This document shows positions 12,301 to 27,300 of a stretch of DNA of 64,000 bases, piece after piece. The notes beneath the pieces were generated by a model, which saw nothing but the letters and a program-made list of their open reading frames with translations, made no database searches and was not told the origin of the DNA. The first letter of the stretch is position 1. Every line of letters starts with the position of its first letter. A program made the position numbers and the translations under genes. The stretch comes from Helopsaltes ochotensis (lineage: Eukaryota; Chordata; Aves; Passeriformes; Locustellidae): assembly GCA_013400155.1 (NCBI GenBank), contig VXBM01000008.1, positions 1,404,029 to 1,468,028 of the forward strand. Reading direction: 5' to 3'.

Positions 12301-15300
12301 TATCTAAACAGGTCATTGATCCTGGGATACTGTGTGAGAATCAGTGGGCCAAAGAGTGAGCAAAAGGAAGCTTGACAGTTTGATTCCATGTTTCTAAAAT
12401 GGTTGTCCAAAGTATCTGTAAAGGTGGGCTCTCCAGTCTTAAGGACATAATTTTACCAACTTGTGTTAATCTTCTGACGTAAAAAAAAAAAGCTAAGAAT
12501 AATTCTGAGGCCATGACTCATAATAATCTGCCTGTCCAGCTGTCTGTCCTAACTTTTTGGCCTGTGAATTTGTCTTCTGTTATTGTGAAGTTCTGAAGTG
12601 AGGAGACTCAGTCAAAAACATACGTCCTAGTGTTTGGGAGTTTTTACTTTTTTGGGTTTTGGTTTGTTTGTTTTGTTTTTTGTTTAGAATGAAATAATAG
12701 AAAAAGAATATATAGCATTGTTCTTGTAGTTAATCTTTTTCAGTGGAAGTCTGATATTCTGGTAAGTTTAGTTTAGAATGTAGTACAAACTCTTCTCTTA
12801 TTAATTCTGGGTATTGTTCTTATAATCTTATGTGTGTTGTAACTGGAGCCATTCCTTTGTAAAATCTGAAAGTCTGTTTTTTGGAAAAACCCTTGAAGAA
12901 ACAAACCCAGATTATCTGCTCCACCTGTTTGAAAGAATAGGAGGGAAGTAAAATGTGTGTGGGAAATAAAGCAGGAACAATAAAGTTCTTGCTTAAATCT
13001 AGAAGAACATATTTCAAATATGTATTATGTAGAAATATGGGTTTTGGTATGTCAGGAGAAAAGAATTAATTAGCATGTTAGTGTTGACATATAGTATGAG
13101 GCCAGATTTATGATGTTTTGCTAACTGGGACTTTATTAATATATGTAATAAAACATGAATCTTAACAAGAAGAATTGATGCTTTGTCTCTGAGTGACGGG
13201 CTCTTGTCTGTCCCTGTCATTTACCCAAAAGGTTGTACCTTAAGACTAGCTGATGAGCTGTGGCATGTCTGTTTTCCTGAAGCCCTTTCCAGGCTGTTCT
13301 TGGTACGCTGGATCTGCTGTCCTCTACAAATTACACGCCCTGGAAACACTGGATGTGAGAAGGCTAAACTGAATGTATAAAGGATCCAGCATGAAGACTA
13401 CTTGCAGAGAATTTAAATGAAACTGAGGGGGGAAAGTACTTCTGTGAGTTAGATTTAAACACTTTTGAAATGAAAATACTATTTAGCTGTGTATCTTCAT
13501 TCCGTGACAAAGTTGGTGCAGAGGATTCATCCACAAGGTGTTGACAGTAGGAACTGAGAAGATTGCAGATGGGCTTCAGGCATGTGTCAGACTAACAGAC
13601 TGTTAACAGAGTGACAACTGATAACTGCTTAGAAGGATCCCAGATTCAAAGGGATATTGTAATTCCAGCAGAATACCCTGGACACTGAAGCAGTTTTTAA
13701 AACTTAGTAGGTTGTTTGAAAAAGCCCTCTTCTTGCTTCTGTTCTCATTTATCCTACTCTGCCACTCTCTCTACAACCTTGAGTTTCAAGGTTGACATGA
13801 ACATGTGATCTCTTAAACCATATTGTGTAGATTATTGCTATTGTTTTATTGGTCAATCTTACGCCTTACTGGCAAAACATTCATCAGGATGCAGTGTACC
13901 TACTCGCTTGATGTGTTTAATTGGATGAAATGAGGAAATTGCTAGAAAGTTTGAAAATAATTTGATGAAATTCTTGCACGTTTTTTCCTCCTCATAGTCT
14001 CCTGAGGTGGAGTACTTAAGCCATAGGAAGCTATGAATTCATTTAGAAGTGCAGTGAAAAGAGAATCTGCTTTAGGATTTCATAATTGAAAGGATTATGG
14101 GGCAGTGGGCTGGGGGAAAGGAGCTTAATTTTTGTTCTTTGTGTATGTGCCAGTGCTTTTGTTAGTAATCAAGTTACTGTGGTTCCCACAACATAGTTAC
14201 CCTTGTGTGTCTGTGGTGGCCGGGGATGGGGCGTGTGCTGGGGGAATCAAGGAGAAAAACACTTTTTGGTGTCAACTTTGAATTTGTGGTGCTCCAGTCA
14301 AAAATCTTCAAAAAGTATATCATGTTAACACTTTTCTAATCTATGGGGAAAATGCAATTTTAGAAGAAGAATATTATATAAACTGTGTTAAGGACAGAAA
14401 GCAGCAAATCAGTACAGAATTTGGGCAGCAGTCAAATTCTGAAGTTCTTGATGGCCTCTGCTGTCCTTTGCATACTTCCCAGCTGGTCCTGCTTGGTTAT
14501 ACCTAGTTTCTCTTTATTTTTGTGATTTCCTTTGTTTCATAACTCTTATAGTAATAACATTTGATGCATTGTTAATATGCAAGGTAGTCTGAGTTATTCT
14601 GGTGGGGCAAGTCCCTGAAAGCAAACTTCTCTTGCCTTAACTTCCAGGTTTCATTGGAGTTTCCCCCATCTCGCTTGCATGTGGATGGTCATTAACTTCA
14701 AAATATTACCGTAAATAGCTTTTATTTTTATATCAGTATTTTCAGTGGAAAATAATTCAACTACTTCTCTTACTTTCAGATGGGCACCTTCAAGGCACAC
14801 GATGGTGAATACATTTTAGAACCTCTGATGAAAGCGGATGGAAGTGAACATGAAGATGAACATAACAAACCACATCTTATATACAGGCATGATGAACTTA
14901 AAAAAGAGTATCAGAAATCCTATAAACCTTGTGAAGTTTCAGGTATAGTCATCCCTTAAATTTAATTGTGCCTTTTCCAAATGTCAGATGTCTTAAAGGA
15001 AAAAAAAAAGCAAGATTTTATTTAATAAATAATTTTTCTCCACAGTGTGCCCCCAGAACCTACACATTTCTTTTACACAGACTAGTCAGCTGTTCGTTAT
15101 GTGACAGTGGCAAATTCAAAATAGGACAGAATGTGCATATAAAAAAAAAATCCATGATACTGCCAGAACTTTGGTGTGAGTTGGCTTTTACACCTACATT
15201 GTCCCATATGTAAACACTCCTGTAGATCCACAGGAGTTGTTGCTTGTATTCACAAAAGATAATGAACTTACTGCAAGTCTAGCAGATAATTCATGACATC

Positions 15301-18300
15301 TGTCTTCCTTAATAATGCAAGTATCTAATATTACCCATTGATTTATTATAATCTAATGTTACCCATTACTGTAAAGGTTTGTCCTTATGAATATTTAAGT
15401 AATTTATCCACGCTGCATATTTAAAATATTTCATTTTCTTTAAGGTTAAGGGAAGGGGGTCAACAGAACCTCTGCCTTGGACTTTCAGAGGGTGGGCTTT
15501 GGCCTTTTCAGGGCACTGGTTCAAAGTGTCCCTTGAGAAACAGTCCTTAATAACAAAGGGGTCCAGAAAGGCTGGACATAATTTAAGAAAGAAATTTTTC
15601 AGGTGCAGGGGAAGGCCATCCCTATGTGCTGAAAGATGAGCCAGCAGGGAAGACCAGCTCCCTGATCAGTTCCTGGGCTGAACAGGGAACTTTCACTGGA
15701 ACTCTTCTTGAGGAATATTTATGAAGATGGTTAAAAATATAAAGATAAAAAAAAATAAAAATTGGGTGACTAGTGTTATTAATTTTGGAAAATTTCTATA
15801 ACATATTTTATACTCAGAAACCTTATTTTGAGAATTGTGCTTTTCCGTAGATACTAAGGCCAGAAAATAATGATTATGTCAGGCAAATGTTCTTATTCCT
15901 ATGGCTTTTTTTAAAATGATAAATAGCATGTGCTGAACCAAATTAGAGGTCTTACAGTTTGTTTTGTGTCTTTTTTCTTTAATCTAAACAAGTTAGTGTA
16001 ACAAAAAGGCTTCAAGCATTAAATACATAGTAATTTTCTCCCTTTTCATTTTTTGGAACAATTACATAAGATTGTGAGCTAGGGCTTACTGTCATTTTGG
16101 GGGAGTTGAAGTTGCAGAAGTGTTTATGAATAAAAGTTTTTAAGTTTCTATTCTTCTAAAGAAGAGATGTGTCTCCTTTAATGCTAGTTTTGCTTGGTTA
16201 TTCATATCCATTCTTCACAGAGGAACAACTTGTAACACTACTTGGAGCCATGAGAGTTTCTCTTTCTCTAGTAAGGGAACCTTGACAGAGGATATTGAGG
16301 AACATAGCATTCAATACATATTTTTAGTTTGAACTTGGGCCACGATGATTCTAAAATTGTCTGCCAAATATTTTCTCCACTTTGTACTGTTTTCTTTTAA
16401 AACCCATTTGCCAATGGAAAAAAAATTTGTAGCCCTGATATATACCTTAGTCAGGTGTGGATAGGATGTTTATTGCATTTCCTCAGTCCATAAGTTCTGT
16501 TTCCTTAATGTGTGGAAGCTCATCAGAGTTTGCCAGAATGTTTTGCATAAATCTGATAGCTATTACTTATCTGCTTGTGGATTTCTGGTGTTTGTGAGCA
16601 AAATTATTTGATTTGTTCTTGATTTGTATGGTCCATAAATTTAAACTCTCCCTTTAAATATAAGTGTTATTTCCCATTTTGCCAGTACCCTGGAATCTCA
16701 AACATCTACTGTGTCCTAGTAAAGATTGTGTATATGAAACTGCTTCAGCCAATTCTCCTCAGTGCATCCAGCTCAGTCAGTCTGAACACACAGTATATGT
16801 GGATACTCCTGGACTAGTTCCTTTTCAGAGCCAGTCCCTGCTTTCTCCCCTTGTTATTGTTAGTGCTAATGGTTTCACAATTAGTATGGCTTTATTTTGT
16901 GATTGATTTTTAAACAATGACTCAGTAAAGTGCTTGCTGTTGTCTCTACTGTTTTTCTTTCTGGCTATATTGTGTTTAAGACAGACTATGGATCTCTCAA
17001 AAGTAGCTTAAAGTTTACACAGGAGGGCTCTTCCCTTGAATAATGGAATGCACAAATTTAAATCCTCTCAAGCTGAGGATGACAGAAGTGTGAACTCTGA
17101 ATTCTTGGGTCAGTGCTGTAGTCACTAACTCATTAGAATAAAATGACTAGGAATGTCCTTTGGCCACTACTTTTAAGAGGGAAATCTGGTTTCCAGAAAG
17201 ACTGGAATTTTCTTCTAAAGGAGCTGGAGTGTCCAGTTAGCTGCTTAGGTTCTAGAGGGTAGTGAGGGTTCAGATATGCTTCTCTGTTAAGTATTTTTTA
17301 TGTGAGCTGAGATGACTCTGGTAAAGGCATTGGTTTTTCTGTATCAGGCATCAGAAGCCTCTGGTGGCTGGACCATTCAGTGTAATTGGAAGTATTACAG
17401 TACTTAGTTTGGAGATATCTGAGTAGGTTGTGTATTTCCTTTGGAGCCTGATTCTACGTAATGAATATCTACAAACCTGTCACTTAGGGTTTTTGATGTG
17501 TACTTGCTTATGAAGTTAAACTCCATATTTATTTATATATAATGTTATGTAAATTTGAAAGTCAGTAGAGAATTGAATTCAGGAGTTGGACCTAGTTTGT
17601 TTTTATTTGTGCTGCTGGTGCCAAAAGTTTGCGTGTACAAATGTGTTTTGTTTAAATAACTTGTGTCCTTTGTTGTACTGATTAAGCTGTAGTGCTTATC
17701 TCCTTCCAGCCTTCCTGTTTGGATTATACTGCCTTCTAGGAACTCTGTAATATTGCTGTCTCTTAACTAATTTGTAACAAATAATCCATTTATGATAGAA
17801 CTGTATAAAAATATACAAGACATCTCATTTGATGTTCCTATTACAGTCGTCTCTGGTTCTTTTTTTTTTTTTTTTGTGGTTTTTTTGTGTTTTTTTATTA
17901 TTCTTGCACAGTTTCACCTGGGAAAAAGATCATAAATATAAGCTTTCTATTTTTGGCAGCCTTTTGCCTTTTTTCTATTTAGCAACTGTATTCAACAGTA
18001 AATAATTTGTTTACTTTACAGAGAAAGAGTTGAAGAAGAGCACTTTATTACATCCAACCTTCAGCAGTTTAAGTGAAGAGAGCAGTGTTTTACAGAAGTC
18101 TCTCAGCTTAGAGTATGCTTTAAATAACCTCTCTATAGAGGATGGTGGCAATCCACATTCCAGGAAAAAACGTTTTCTTTCCTATCCAAGATATGTAGAA
18201 GTGATGGTCACAGCTGACACCAAAATGGTTCGTCACCATGGGCAGAATTTACAGCACTATGTTCTAACATTGATGTCAATAGTAAGTAAGTTCTTAAGTA

Positions 18301-21300
18301 TGAGGAATTTTAATTATTTCTGTTCTGTTTTCTTTTCTGCAACTTTCCTGTCTTCTGGTTTGATCAAATTCTGTAGAAGAAAAAGAGATTGCATAAACAT
18401 AAATAAAAAAGGTGGGATATTTGAGATTATGGATCTTTTCAGTTTAATGCAACATAGGGTGTGTAGATGAAATGATGGGACCCATTTCCTGATTTTCTGT
18501 TGCTTTAGAAGAATTCTTAAGCTACAGAGAGTGAAAAATACAGGTTAATTACAGCAAACATGTTAAAATGGCATGGTGAAAAAAAAAAAAAGGTTGGTTA
18601 TATTAATCCTAGTTTTTCAATTTCTCAAGAAACTTCAGATTAATATGGGTCAGACTTTGAGTTGGTATCATTTATTTGTGATCTTTATGTAGTAAATTCT
18701 TTCGTGAACCAAAAGTCACTACTTGTATTGATTCAGAATATAGTACAGTAAGCTCTAAAATCAAAAGTTTTACCATGACAGTTGAACCATCTGTTAGGAA
18801 AAGCATGCTAACATATTCTGCATTGTAATTATTTCTAGATTTCTGTCCTTACATCTATTCAAGAAGCCAAATTTATATGAAACTGCATCCTGCTTGGGGG
18901 CAAGTGAATTAAAGCACCTATCACATAAGTATCTATAGAGACATCTGCTTTTTAGATGGCTATTAACTTGACCATTTACAGACATCTGCTTTTGGATGAA
19001 CTGAATAGCACACTAGTTTTGACCATGATTGATTAATGTGCTTCATAGAAGTGCCTCATGCCATTTAAGATGTTGTAGGGCACCTGACCTCCTCGGTGAG
19101 CTGCTGCCTCACTGAGCTGTGCAAATCTCCTGTAAATCATGTGTTGTGTCTGCCAGTTGTGTGTTCTGATAACCTGTAGTGTGTGAAGGAACGCTGGGTA
19201 GCAGGCAGTTGGACAGCTGAACTGAATTGTGCTCACTCCAATATCCACATCCCCAGCTGATGACAGCAGAGGTGTTACCGTCTATTATGAAGATGATGTA
19301 GGCACCTAAATTTAGAACATGGAGTTCCCTTTAACTAGTTTATAAGAAAAATAATGTTTTAAGGGATATGAGCATATATTATTGTGTCTTCTGAATTTTT
19401 CTACTTTTAGTGCTGTAAAGGTATGAAAGTTGATGTATTACCAAAAAAAATCCATACCAAGAGTTGTTTTTCCTCTTATAGTACAGACTCAGTTTGGAAT
19501 TCCTTTCAAAACAACTGATCCCTAAGATGCCATTTTATTACAATTACTTTCTTTATTAAAGAGGTGTATTAGGAAAAAAAGTGATAAAGACATCACTTTA
19601 AAATAGAAACTGTTTTTTTTACAGAACTGTACAATAAGATGAAATGGAACATTTATTATATTTTTTTTCAGGAGATCTTATTGGGATTATAGGTAATGTA
19701 ATTCTTGACTTTTTTTTTTAAGAAGAAAACATTATTCCTGCATCTGTAGATGTTGTACATTCAATTACTATTCCTTACAGTGCAATGTTTGTCTTTTTAC
19801 TCATACCATTGGACTTCTGGGTAAATAAGATAAGCATTGTATAATTGCTTTTAAAGAGAACATATATGAACTGTTTTTAAGATTAAGTATTTAACATATA
19901 TTTAACATATACTGTGTGAAAGAATATCAGTTCTTTTCTAGAAACCTTGTCATTTCTTTCTTGTGCTTTCCTATCCGTACTGTAAAACTAAGGTTTTACA
20001 CCTATTGCTGGTTTTGGGTTATAGCATTCAATAAGCCACGACATCTTTAATGTGAGTCTAATATCTCTGAATACCATTGTAGGTGGTAAGATCTATTGCT
20101 TGCATCTGTTGGCAGCTCTATTCCACACATACATTCAAAAGGTAATTTTGAAATGAAAATTTAGTAAGATATTATTTCTAGTAATGTTGAGCTTTTATAA
20201 ATGCAGATATAAAAAAATATAAATTCAGATCTTAAAAGAATTTCTTTACAGTTCAGCTAATTCCATGCACTCTCCCTTCCCCTGCCTCCATTTCCCCCAC
20301 AGAATACATATCCCAGCTCGTATCCCTTGTCCTTGAAGCATTTCAGCAATGCCTTGGAATCACAGAACAATTGGAAGTCATCTGATCCAACCCTCTCCTG
20401 ACATATATATGATTTGGCTAACAAATAATGTGTATGAATATACAGCCTTCAATCACTTCTTCTCCATAACAGTTATTTTTCAGTAAACTAGTAAAAAATA
20501 ATGTGAAGGATAGGAAAACAAATGACTACAGTTCTTTGCTATGTAATCTGCATTAGAATTTATCAGTATGCTGGTGGGTCATTTTTTGACCCACAGCCTC
20601 TTAGGGTTTGAAAAGAACCATTTTTTGTCTTATTTGATTGCCTATGAAGGAAAGAAATGAAACTTTTAAATTTTATCCTTTCTGCCATTATACAGATAGC
20701 TTTGATTGTTGACTTTTACTGGTACTTGTGTCTGGTCAAGCAACTTCTGTTATGGGAAATTGTCAGGTTGCTGGCCTTTTAAGTGAATCAAGCATTATAC
20801 TTTACTCTTGTAATAATTCTGAAACTTTCAAGGTTATTCAGTTCTGGCCTGGATTTTAAAGAAACCTAAAATCTTTAAGCATATAAATCACATTAAATTT
20901 TAATGAAACTGAGACATCTAGCTCTTAGAAGAACCTTTGAAATCCTGGCCCATTTCTCTTTTATTTTCTTTGGAGCTTTTTTTTAGCATCAACAAAGCCA
21001 CCAAAGTAAACTTACTGCTGTTTTATGAGTGGAAAATACGAACTGAAATATACTGCAAAATATTTTTAGGGTTTTAAGTGTCTTGTCATTCATCCAATTC
21101 AACCTGAAAAGGCTTAGCTCTCAGCATGCAAGTAATCCCATTGAACTGGAACTGGAATGCATTTTCTCATTTCTTTAAAACTGCATAAATGTTGGCAACA
21201 TGAGTATTCACATTACTTACATTGTATCTTGGAAATACTTACTCATTCTGAATGAAATACATCAAGATAGGAATACCTTTGCCATAGGATTTTATGAAAA

Positions 21301-24300
21301 ACTTCATTGTATTTCAACACAAAGAGTGGCATTATTTAATGTGAAACAATAAATAAAACAATAAGAATACTGTAATTGGTTAACTTGCAGTGTTTCTTCT
21401 TATTCCTCCAAGCATTGTATCAGCAGAGCAGGCAGAAGGCACTGTCTTAATAGATTTAGCAACTGGAGGACTTTATCTTAGTTTGTGTTCTGAAAGTTCA
21501 AAGCTCCAAACATGAAGACCTGATCTTAGCAACTGAAATAATTCATTAAGACACTGAAGTTTATTATAAAATTCAAAACCACCTGAAATTTAGTTCCATG
21601 AAACATTTTGAGGTACTGTCCTCTTTTTCTGAATCAAGAACCTGATTATTGACATCCTTTTAAGTGCTGTACTGCTTATATAGTTTGTTTGCTAGTAAAA
21701 AACCTACTTGGTCTGTTCGCAGTCTGCTTGCAGCAAAACCTTTGTAATCTTGCCTTTCTGAAAAGAAACCCTGACATGTAAAACCACCTGTGGTAGGGCT
21801 ATGATGGCCAGTGCAGATTGTGAACTTGGCTGACTGCCTAGTCATGTGAGTGCTAAAGTGGAGCATGGGGCAGGGGCAGCCATGCATTCAAGGAGAGTAT
21901 TGACACATCATCAATTTAGATCATTTAACTTGCAGTGAGGCTATAAAGCGGTGTTGGATCATGGTAAAACAGTACTATCAAAATATGGTGTTAAAAGCTG
22001 GTGCTTTTGATTTTCGTTAAGACAAAAACTTTAGTAAATTTTATGGCTAACATCTTTTACTGATGTATGAAATGGAAGGTAGTGAGTAGTAGGTCTTAAC
22101 AGCAGAAGTTTTTTCTAGTTAGAGTCTTGTTTATACTTTTTTTTTTCCCCATTGTCATCATCAGCATTGATCATGAAGTATTTTCTATATGGAAAGACTG
22201 TGTGCACCAATGTGCCCCATCTTTAAAACCACACAGATTATTTTATCTTAATATATATGGGGTGAATTTAAAGACTGGTTTAATACTTTCTTTGCAATTC
22301 ATACTATGTAATAGTTAACAGGTCATCTTTCCAGAACACACTGGGAAAACATAGATGCATCCTGGCCTTGAAGAATATTTGGCACTAGTGATTTTGCCTA
22401 TAGTAATCATTTAAAAATAGGAAGTAGACCTAAATAGTTTGTAGGATAATAATTTAATTTGTATGACTACCATCTGAAGGCAATGAATATAATTCCATCC
22501 AAAATTTAGAAGTGAATATATTTTTCCTTGTATCTGTTCCTGAGAACCTCAGTAGTCTATTTTGCCCCTTTCTTATTCAGATCTTGTATTAGTATTAAAG
22601 CTACAGGAATTTTCAGTGCTTTTTATCTCTCATCTAGTAAAATCTAAAAGGCCATGACAAGGCATATTTTTTTTGGCATAAGCCAAGAATATACCTTGTT
22701 AAGTTTCTTCTGTGTATATAAAACCCCATGATCTTGTGCATTTGGCGTGGTTAAAATGAAAGTGGGTATTTGTGTATGCACCAATGAATATACATAGCTG
22801 GTAATAATTATTTTCAAAGTATCATTCATATAATTTCTCTGAGCTAGCCTTCTTACCTATCCTGACATATGGGTATCTGTAGGGGTATAAAAGCCTGCTA
22901 TTTTAATTGTGATTGTCCTTATATTGCAACTCCAGGGTGCCTGCGTATTAAATATCATAATGATACCTCACTACATCTTGAGGTCCACCAACTAATGGAG
23001 AGGTACTAGTGTGCCCAGGCAGCCAAGAAAGCCAGTGGCATCCTGTCTTGTATGAGAAATAGTGTGGCCAGCAGCACCAGGGCAGTGATTGTCCCCGTGT
23101 ACTGGGCACTGGTGAGGCTGTGCCTTAGTGCTGTGCCCAGTTCTGGGCCCCTCACTACAAGACATTGGGGCTGGGGTATGGCCAGAGAAAGGCAACAAAG
23201 CTGATGAAGGGTCTGGAGCACAAGTCATATGAGGAGTGGCTGAGGAAGGCAGGAGTGTTTAACCTGGAAAAAAGGGGGCTTGGGGGAACCTTACCACTAC
23301 CTGTCAGGAGATTCTGAGTTTGGGGCCAGTTTTGTCTCCCAGGTAACAAGTCAAGGACCAGAGAAAATGTTTTCAAGCTGCACCAGGAAGGTTTAGAAAA
23401 AATTATGTCATGGATAGGGTTGTGAAGCATTGTAACTCCTGGGAAGCAGAGGAGTCCCTGGAAGGAAGTAAGAGATGTGCAGATGTGGTGCTTAGGAATA
23501 GAGTTTCATTGTGGATTTGGCAGTGTTTGGTTGAACTCAATGATTTCAAGGATCTTTTCCTACCTAAGTGATTCTATTTTGCAGTATGTAGGCAGGCAAT
23601 CCTCACCTGTCTTTCACTGCTGTCAGTACTATTTACTACTGTTTTTGTCTAGGTGGTAGTTGTTGTTGATTAGATACTCAATGATTAGACTTGTCTCTAT
23701 GACCTTCTCTTCAGTAGCAATCATTCAAGAAGTGTTCCTAAGGGGAAGTCTTGGTACTGTTCAAGTATGACAAAAGCCTTGCTTTTAACTGCCTGGGACC
23801 CATCTCATATAATAGGAACAAGGAGAATAAGGAGAGGTGTTGCCAAGCAATACTCACGTGTTTCTCTGAGTAGCTTCTAACAGCTAGAGAAGCCTATGTC
23901 TATGGCTGTGTCTTGTGAAATGATCTTTTAATGCAGTTTCTTTTAGATTCTGAAAGGAAGGATGCATTGAGATTGTGCTGTACATGATGGCACATGATAT
24001 GATCTGATTATGACTGTGGTACGTATTTTCACTGAGGAGTTGTAGATGGTGATGATCATGACTATTATCGTCTTCTCAGTTATTGCAGTGTTAAAGGGAT
24101 GTCTTTACACCCATCTCGGTCACAAGTTAGGGGTAAGACAGAACACAGGCATTCCTCATAGGGTATCCCCAGCTGGCAATTAAGCCCCCCACTTGCTTAC
24201 TCCCCCACCATCATGATCAGGGAGAGAATTGGAAGGGTAAAAGCTAGAAACCCATGGGTTGAGATAAAGACAGTTTAATAGAGAAAGCAAAGAATTAATT

Positions 24301-27300
24301 CACTGCTTCCCATGGGCAGGCAGGTGATCAGCAGTCTCCAGGAGAGCAGGGCCTCATCACATGTAATGGTTACCAGGAAGGACAAACTCCATCCCTCCAA
24401 ACGTCCCCCTTCCTCCTCCTTCCCCCCAGGGCATACACTGAGCATGATGTCTCATGGTCTGGGATATCCCTTGGTCAGTTTGGGTCTCCTGTCCTGGCTG
24501 TGTCTCCTCCCAGCCCCCCAGGCACCCCCAGTCTCCCCCCCAGTGTGGCAGTACGAGAAGCAGGAAAGGCCTTGGCTCTGTGTAAGCTCTGCTCAGCAGG
24601 AACAAAAACATCTCTATATTATCAACTCTGTGTTCAGCAAAAATCCAAAACACAGCCCCAAACCAGCTACTATGAACACAATTAGTTCTACCCTAGCCAA
24701 AACCAACACAAAAGGCAAATCAGGCTTTAAAGGGGATGTATTCTTTCCTTTTGCCTCTGCTAAAGCACTCCACTAGGTGACATGTGGAACCTCTACTTGG
24801 TTAACTCGGGATAGTAGATTGAACAGGACTTGGGTGAGGGAGCAGTAGATGACCTAATACAGGGGAAAGAAACAGTAGGTTTGAGACATAGGCATACTTG
24901 TGCAAGTTTACATGAGACGTCTTGGCTGCCATTGGGATCCACTTGTGGAAGCCAGTTTTGTACAGAAATATGCATACAACAGAATAGGAATAGCACCAAC
25001 AGAAATAACACGGCTCTTTCTCTTTTGCCGAAGCAGTAACTGCTCACATATCCCATGACTTCAGGCAAGTTTTGGGTTTTAAGGAATATATGATGGAATC
25101 AGTATGACACTGGAAAAGGTGAAGGAGAAATCTCCCAGATCCTGGATATCATACGTGCTTTCAGCACTACAGTGATATGCAAGAGATTTTGGAGCCTGCA
25201 AAAGACATACAAGCTATGAAGTGATTCCGTGTTTCTTTCAGGGGATATGAATGTTTGTATTTTCTTGCTACTATGGTTGTGTGTAACAGACAAGAGGAAA
25301 GAAAGAGAGGTCTCCTGATGCAATCTTTAGGGGGAAAAAAGGAAGGAAAAAAAGAGCTGAACAAGATATATCTAACTGGAATTGGATGTATCATTTACTT
25401 ACCTTCCAGCCTCTAGGTGTAGTTACTTGTTTATGAGCACCTTTTCTAAATAGGGCATTTTGCCACTATTCACAGGTACCCTTTCATGGACTGTTGCAAC
25501 AGGGTTGTCAAGGGAAACTAAACTCTGTGACTGAGTTGCTTCCAGTCAACTGGCAGCCAAGTCTTTCAAAATTCCTTGAAAATAAAAGCTGTGATCCTTC
25601 CACTAAAGTGTAACTGGTTTCATTTACATATTTTTTTTCCATTCTTTGTTGCCTCTGGTGTGGAGCCTGGTTTTAAGAGTTGGGAAAATCTCTTGAAACT
25701 AATTTCACTTTATTTTAGCTATTACTTCCTACTTGTCTGAAGCCTGTATGTAGATCACTGTAAAGCAAGTAGATCTGGAAATTGTAAAGAGATGGTGTAG
25801 TCTATTAAATTCCTATCCTCCTTCATCATCCTTTTTCATGAATGCTTCCAGTAAGAGATGGCTGAGAGGGGTGTCCTTAGAACAAGAGCAGGGAGTTCTT
25901 ACCGCCTAATTTTTTTTTCACTAAAAATAAGAATCTTATATTTCAGAGCTTTGATAGTCCCCTGCATCATTATATCATTTCAAGTCTCAGTGATTATTTT
26001 AGTCTACCTTGTTCCTTAGGTAAATCTTCAAGTTTGATTTGTGGTTATCAGTTTTCAGGACCTTTCTCTTCACATGTGTTCAACCATGCTGAGAATGTGT
26101 ACTGAACTTTACTGGTAAGGGCGTCTTGTTATCAGCATACAATCTTGCTCTTTGATCTTTTGAAAGTAATGGTAATAACTAAATGTTTGGAGATCACAAA
26201 AGTGCTCATGAGGCAAAGGATCCATAGTTTGACTCAAACATAGGGTTAATGAGAGCAGTGTTATTTAGCATGTTCATTTAGCATGAACTTACTTTCTCCC
26301 ATCATGGAAACAGGTATGTTTCAGATTTTGGCAGGAACTACTGACCTCTGGCATCTACATGACATTATTTCAGTCCTCCGCTATTCTCCAGAGGGATAAC
26401 CAGTACATAATTCAGATGGTGCATAGATACAGTGTTGAAAGTTCGTGCAACAGATTCTCTTCAGGAATGCAGTGAGATATTTTTCTCTCATATACTTACT
26501 CAGTCTAATGCATCTCCTCTGAGGTATGAGTAACTAGTTTTGTGTTTTGAAGATACACTTTTGCTCAAATATTTTAAATGGACATTGGGTCAACAGGCAG
26601 GAAGGAGGACTCTTGACTCTGTGTTTTATGTTGGTTTCTTTGCCTCCTCTATGTTTCCAGATTTTGTTAGCAGGATAGCATTGACAGAAAGCACTTGCAC
26701 AGCAGTAAAAGATTTTTTTCAAGGAACTATTAGTGTGTATGAGGGAACGTCCATCAACTACAGTATAAGTACTACTACAACTATGAACTATGCTAAATTT
26801 TCCTTACAAGAAGTCTCCACCTCAGCTTCTTGCCTGGATCACTCTAATCACCCAGGAGCAGAAATATCTCTACTATAGCAGAGGAGGCATTTTGGAAACT
26901 TAAGGCTAATTTTGCACTGAAGGTTGAAAGTCACTGTTTAGGCATTCAGACATTATTTGGTTTCAGCTAAACCTAGTTAATGCTCCCATTCATTTCTCAG
27001 TCCTGTTGCCTATTCTACCTGATATATATAGCCTTGGAGTACTGGACAACTTGTGTATTGGTTTTTGTTGATTGTGTCACTCCCTCAGATGGCCTGCATG
27101 CTCTTTACTTGACAGCCAGTGAAATTCATCTGGTTCCTGAGTTTCAGAACTTTCTGTTCCAAAACCAGACATAAACTAGGCTGATTTACAAGTTAATTAA
27201 GAGATGTTTTTGGCTAATCTAGTGACATTCTGTGATAGAGTAACTCTATCCGGAGCAAGGAAAGAGCTCTGCCTGGTCATCTGTAAAGCCTTTGATACAG

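Larger units (their letters stand above)
14943..18021. other. Intron 3 (3.1 kb)
   Basis: AT-rich intron with a degenerate CR1 LINE fragment at about 15470-15730 (listed separately), a near-duplicate around 15326-15372 (taatattacccatt and taatgttacccatt), and a T-rich tract at 17860-17897. Otherwise no feature was recognised. Confidence 0.7.

Noticed and set aside
22992..23430. Overlapping minus-strand frames
   Set aside because: They are antisense to the CR1 3' part, whose sense strand explains the sequence.
24312..24776. 154-codon frame, and the opposite-strand frame at 24357-24653
   Set aside because: Both lie within the GC-richer solo LTR and have no protein similarity that I recognise; they reflect LTR composition.
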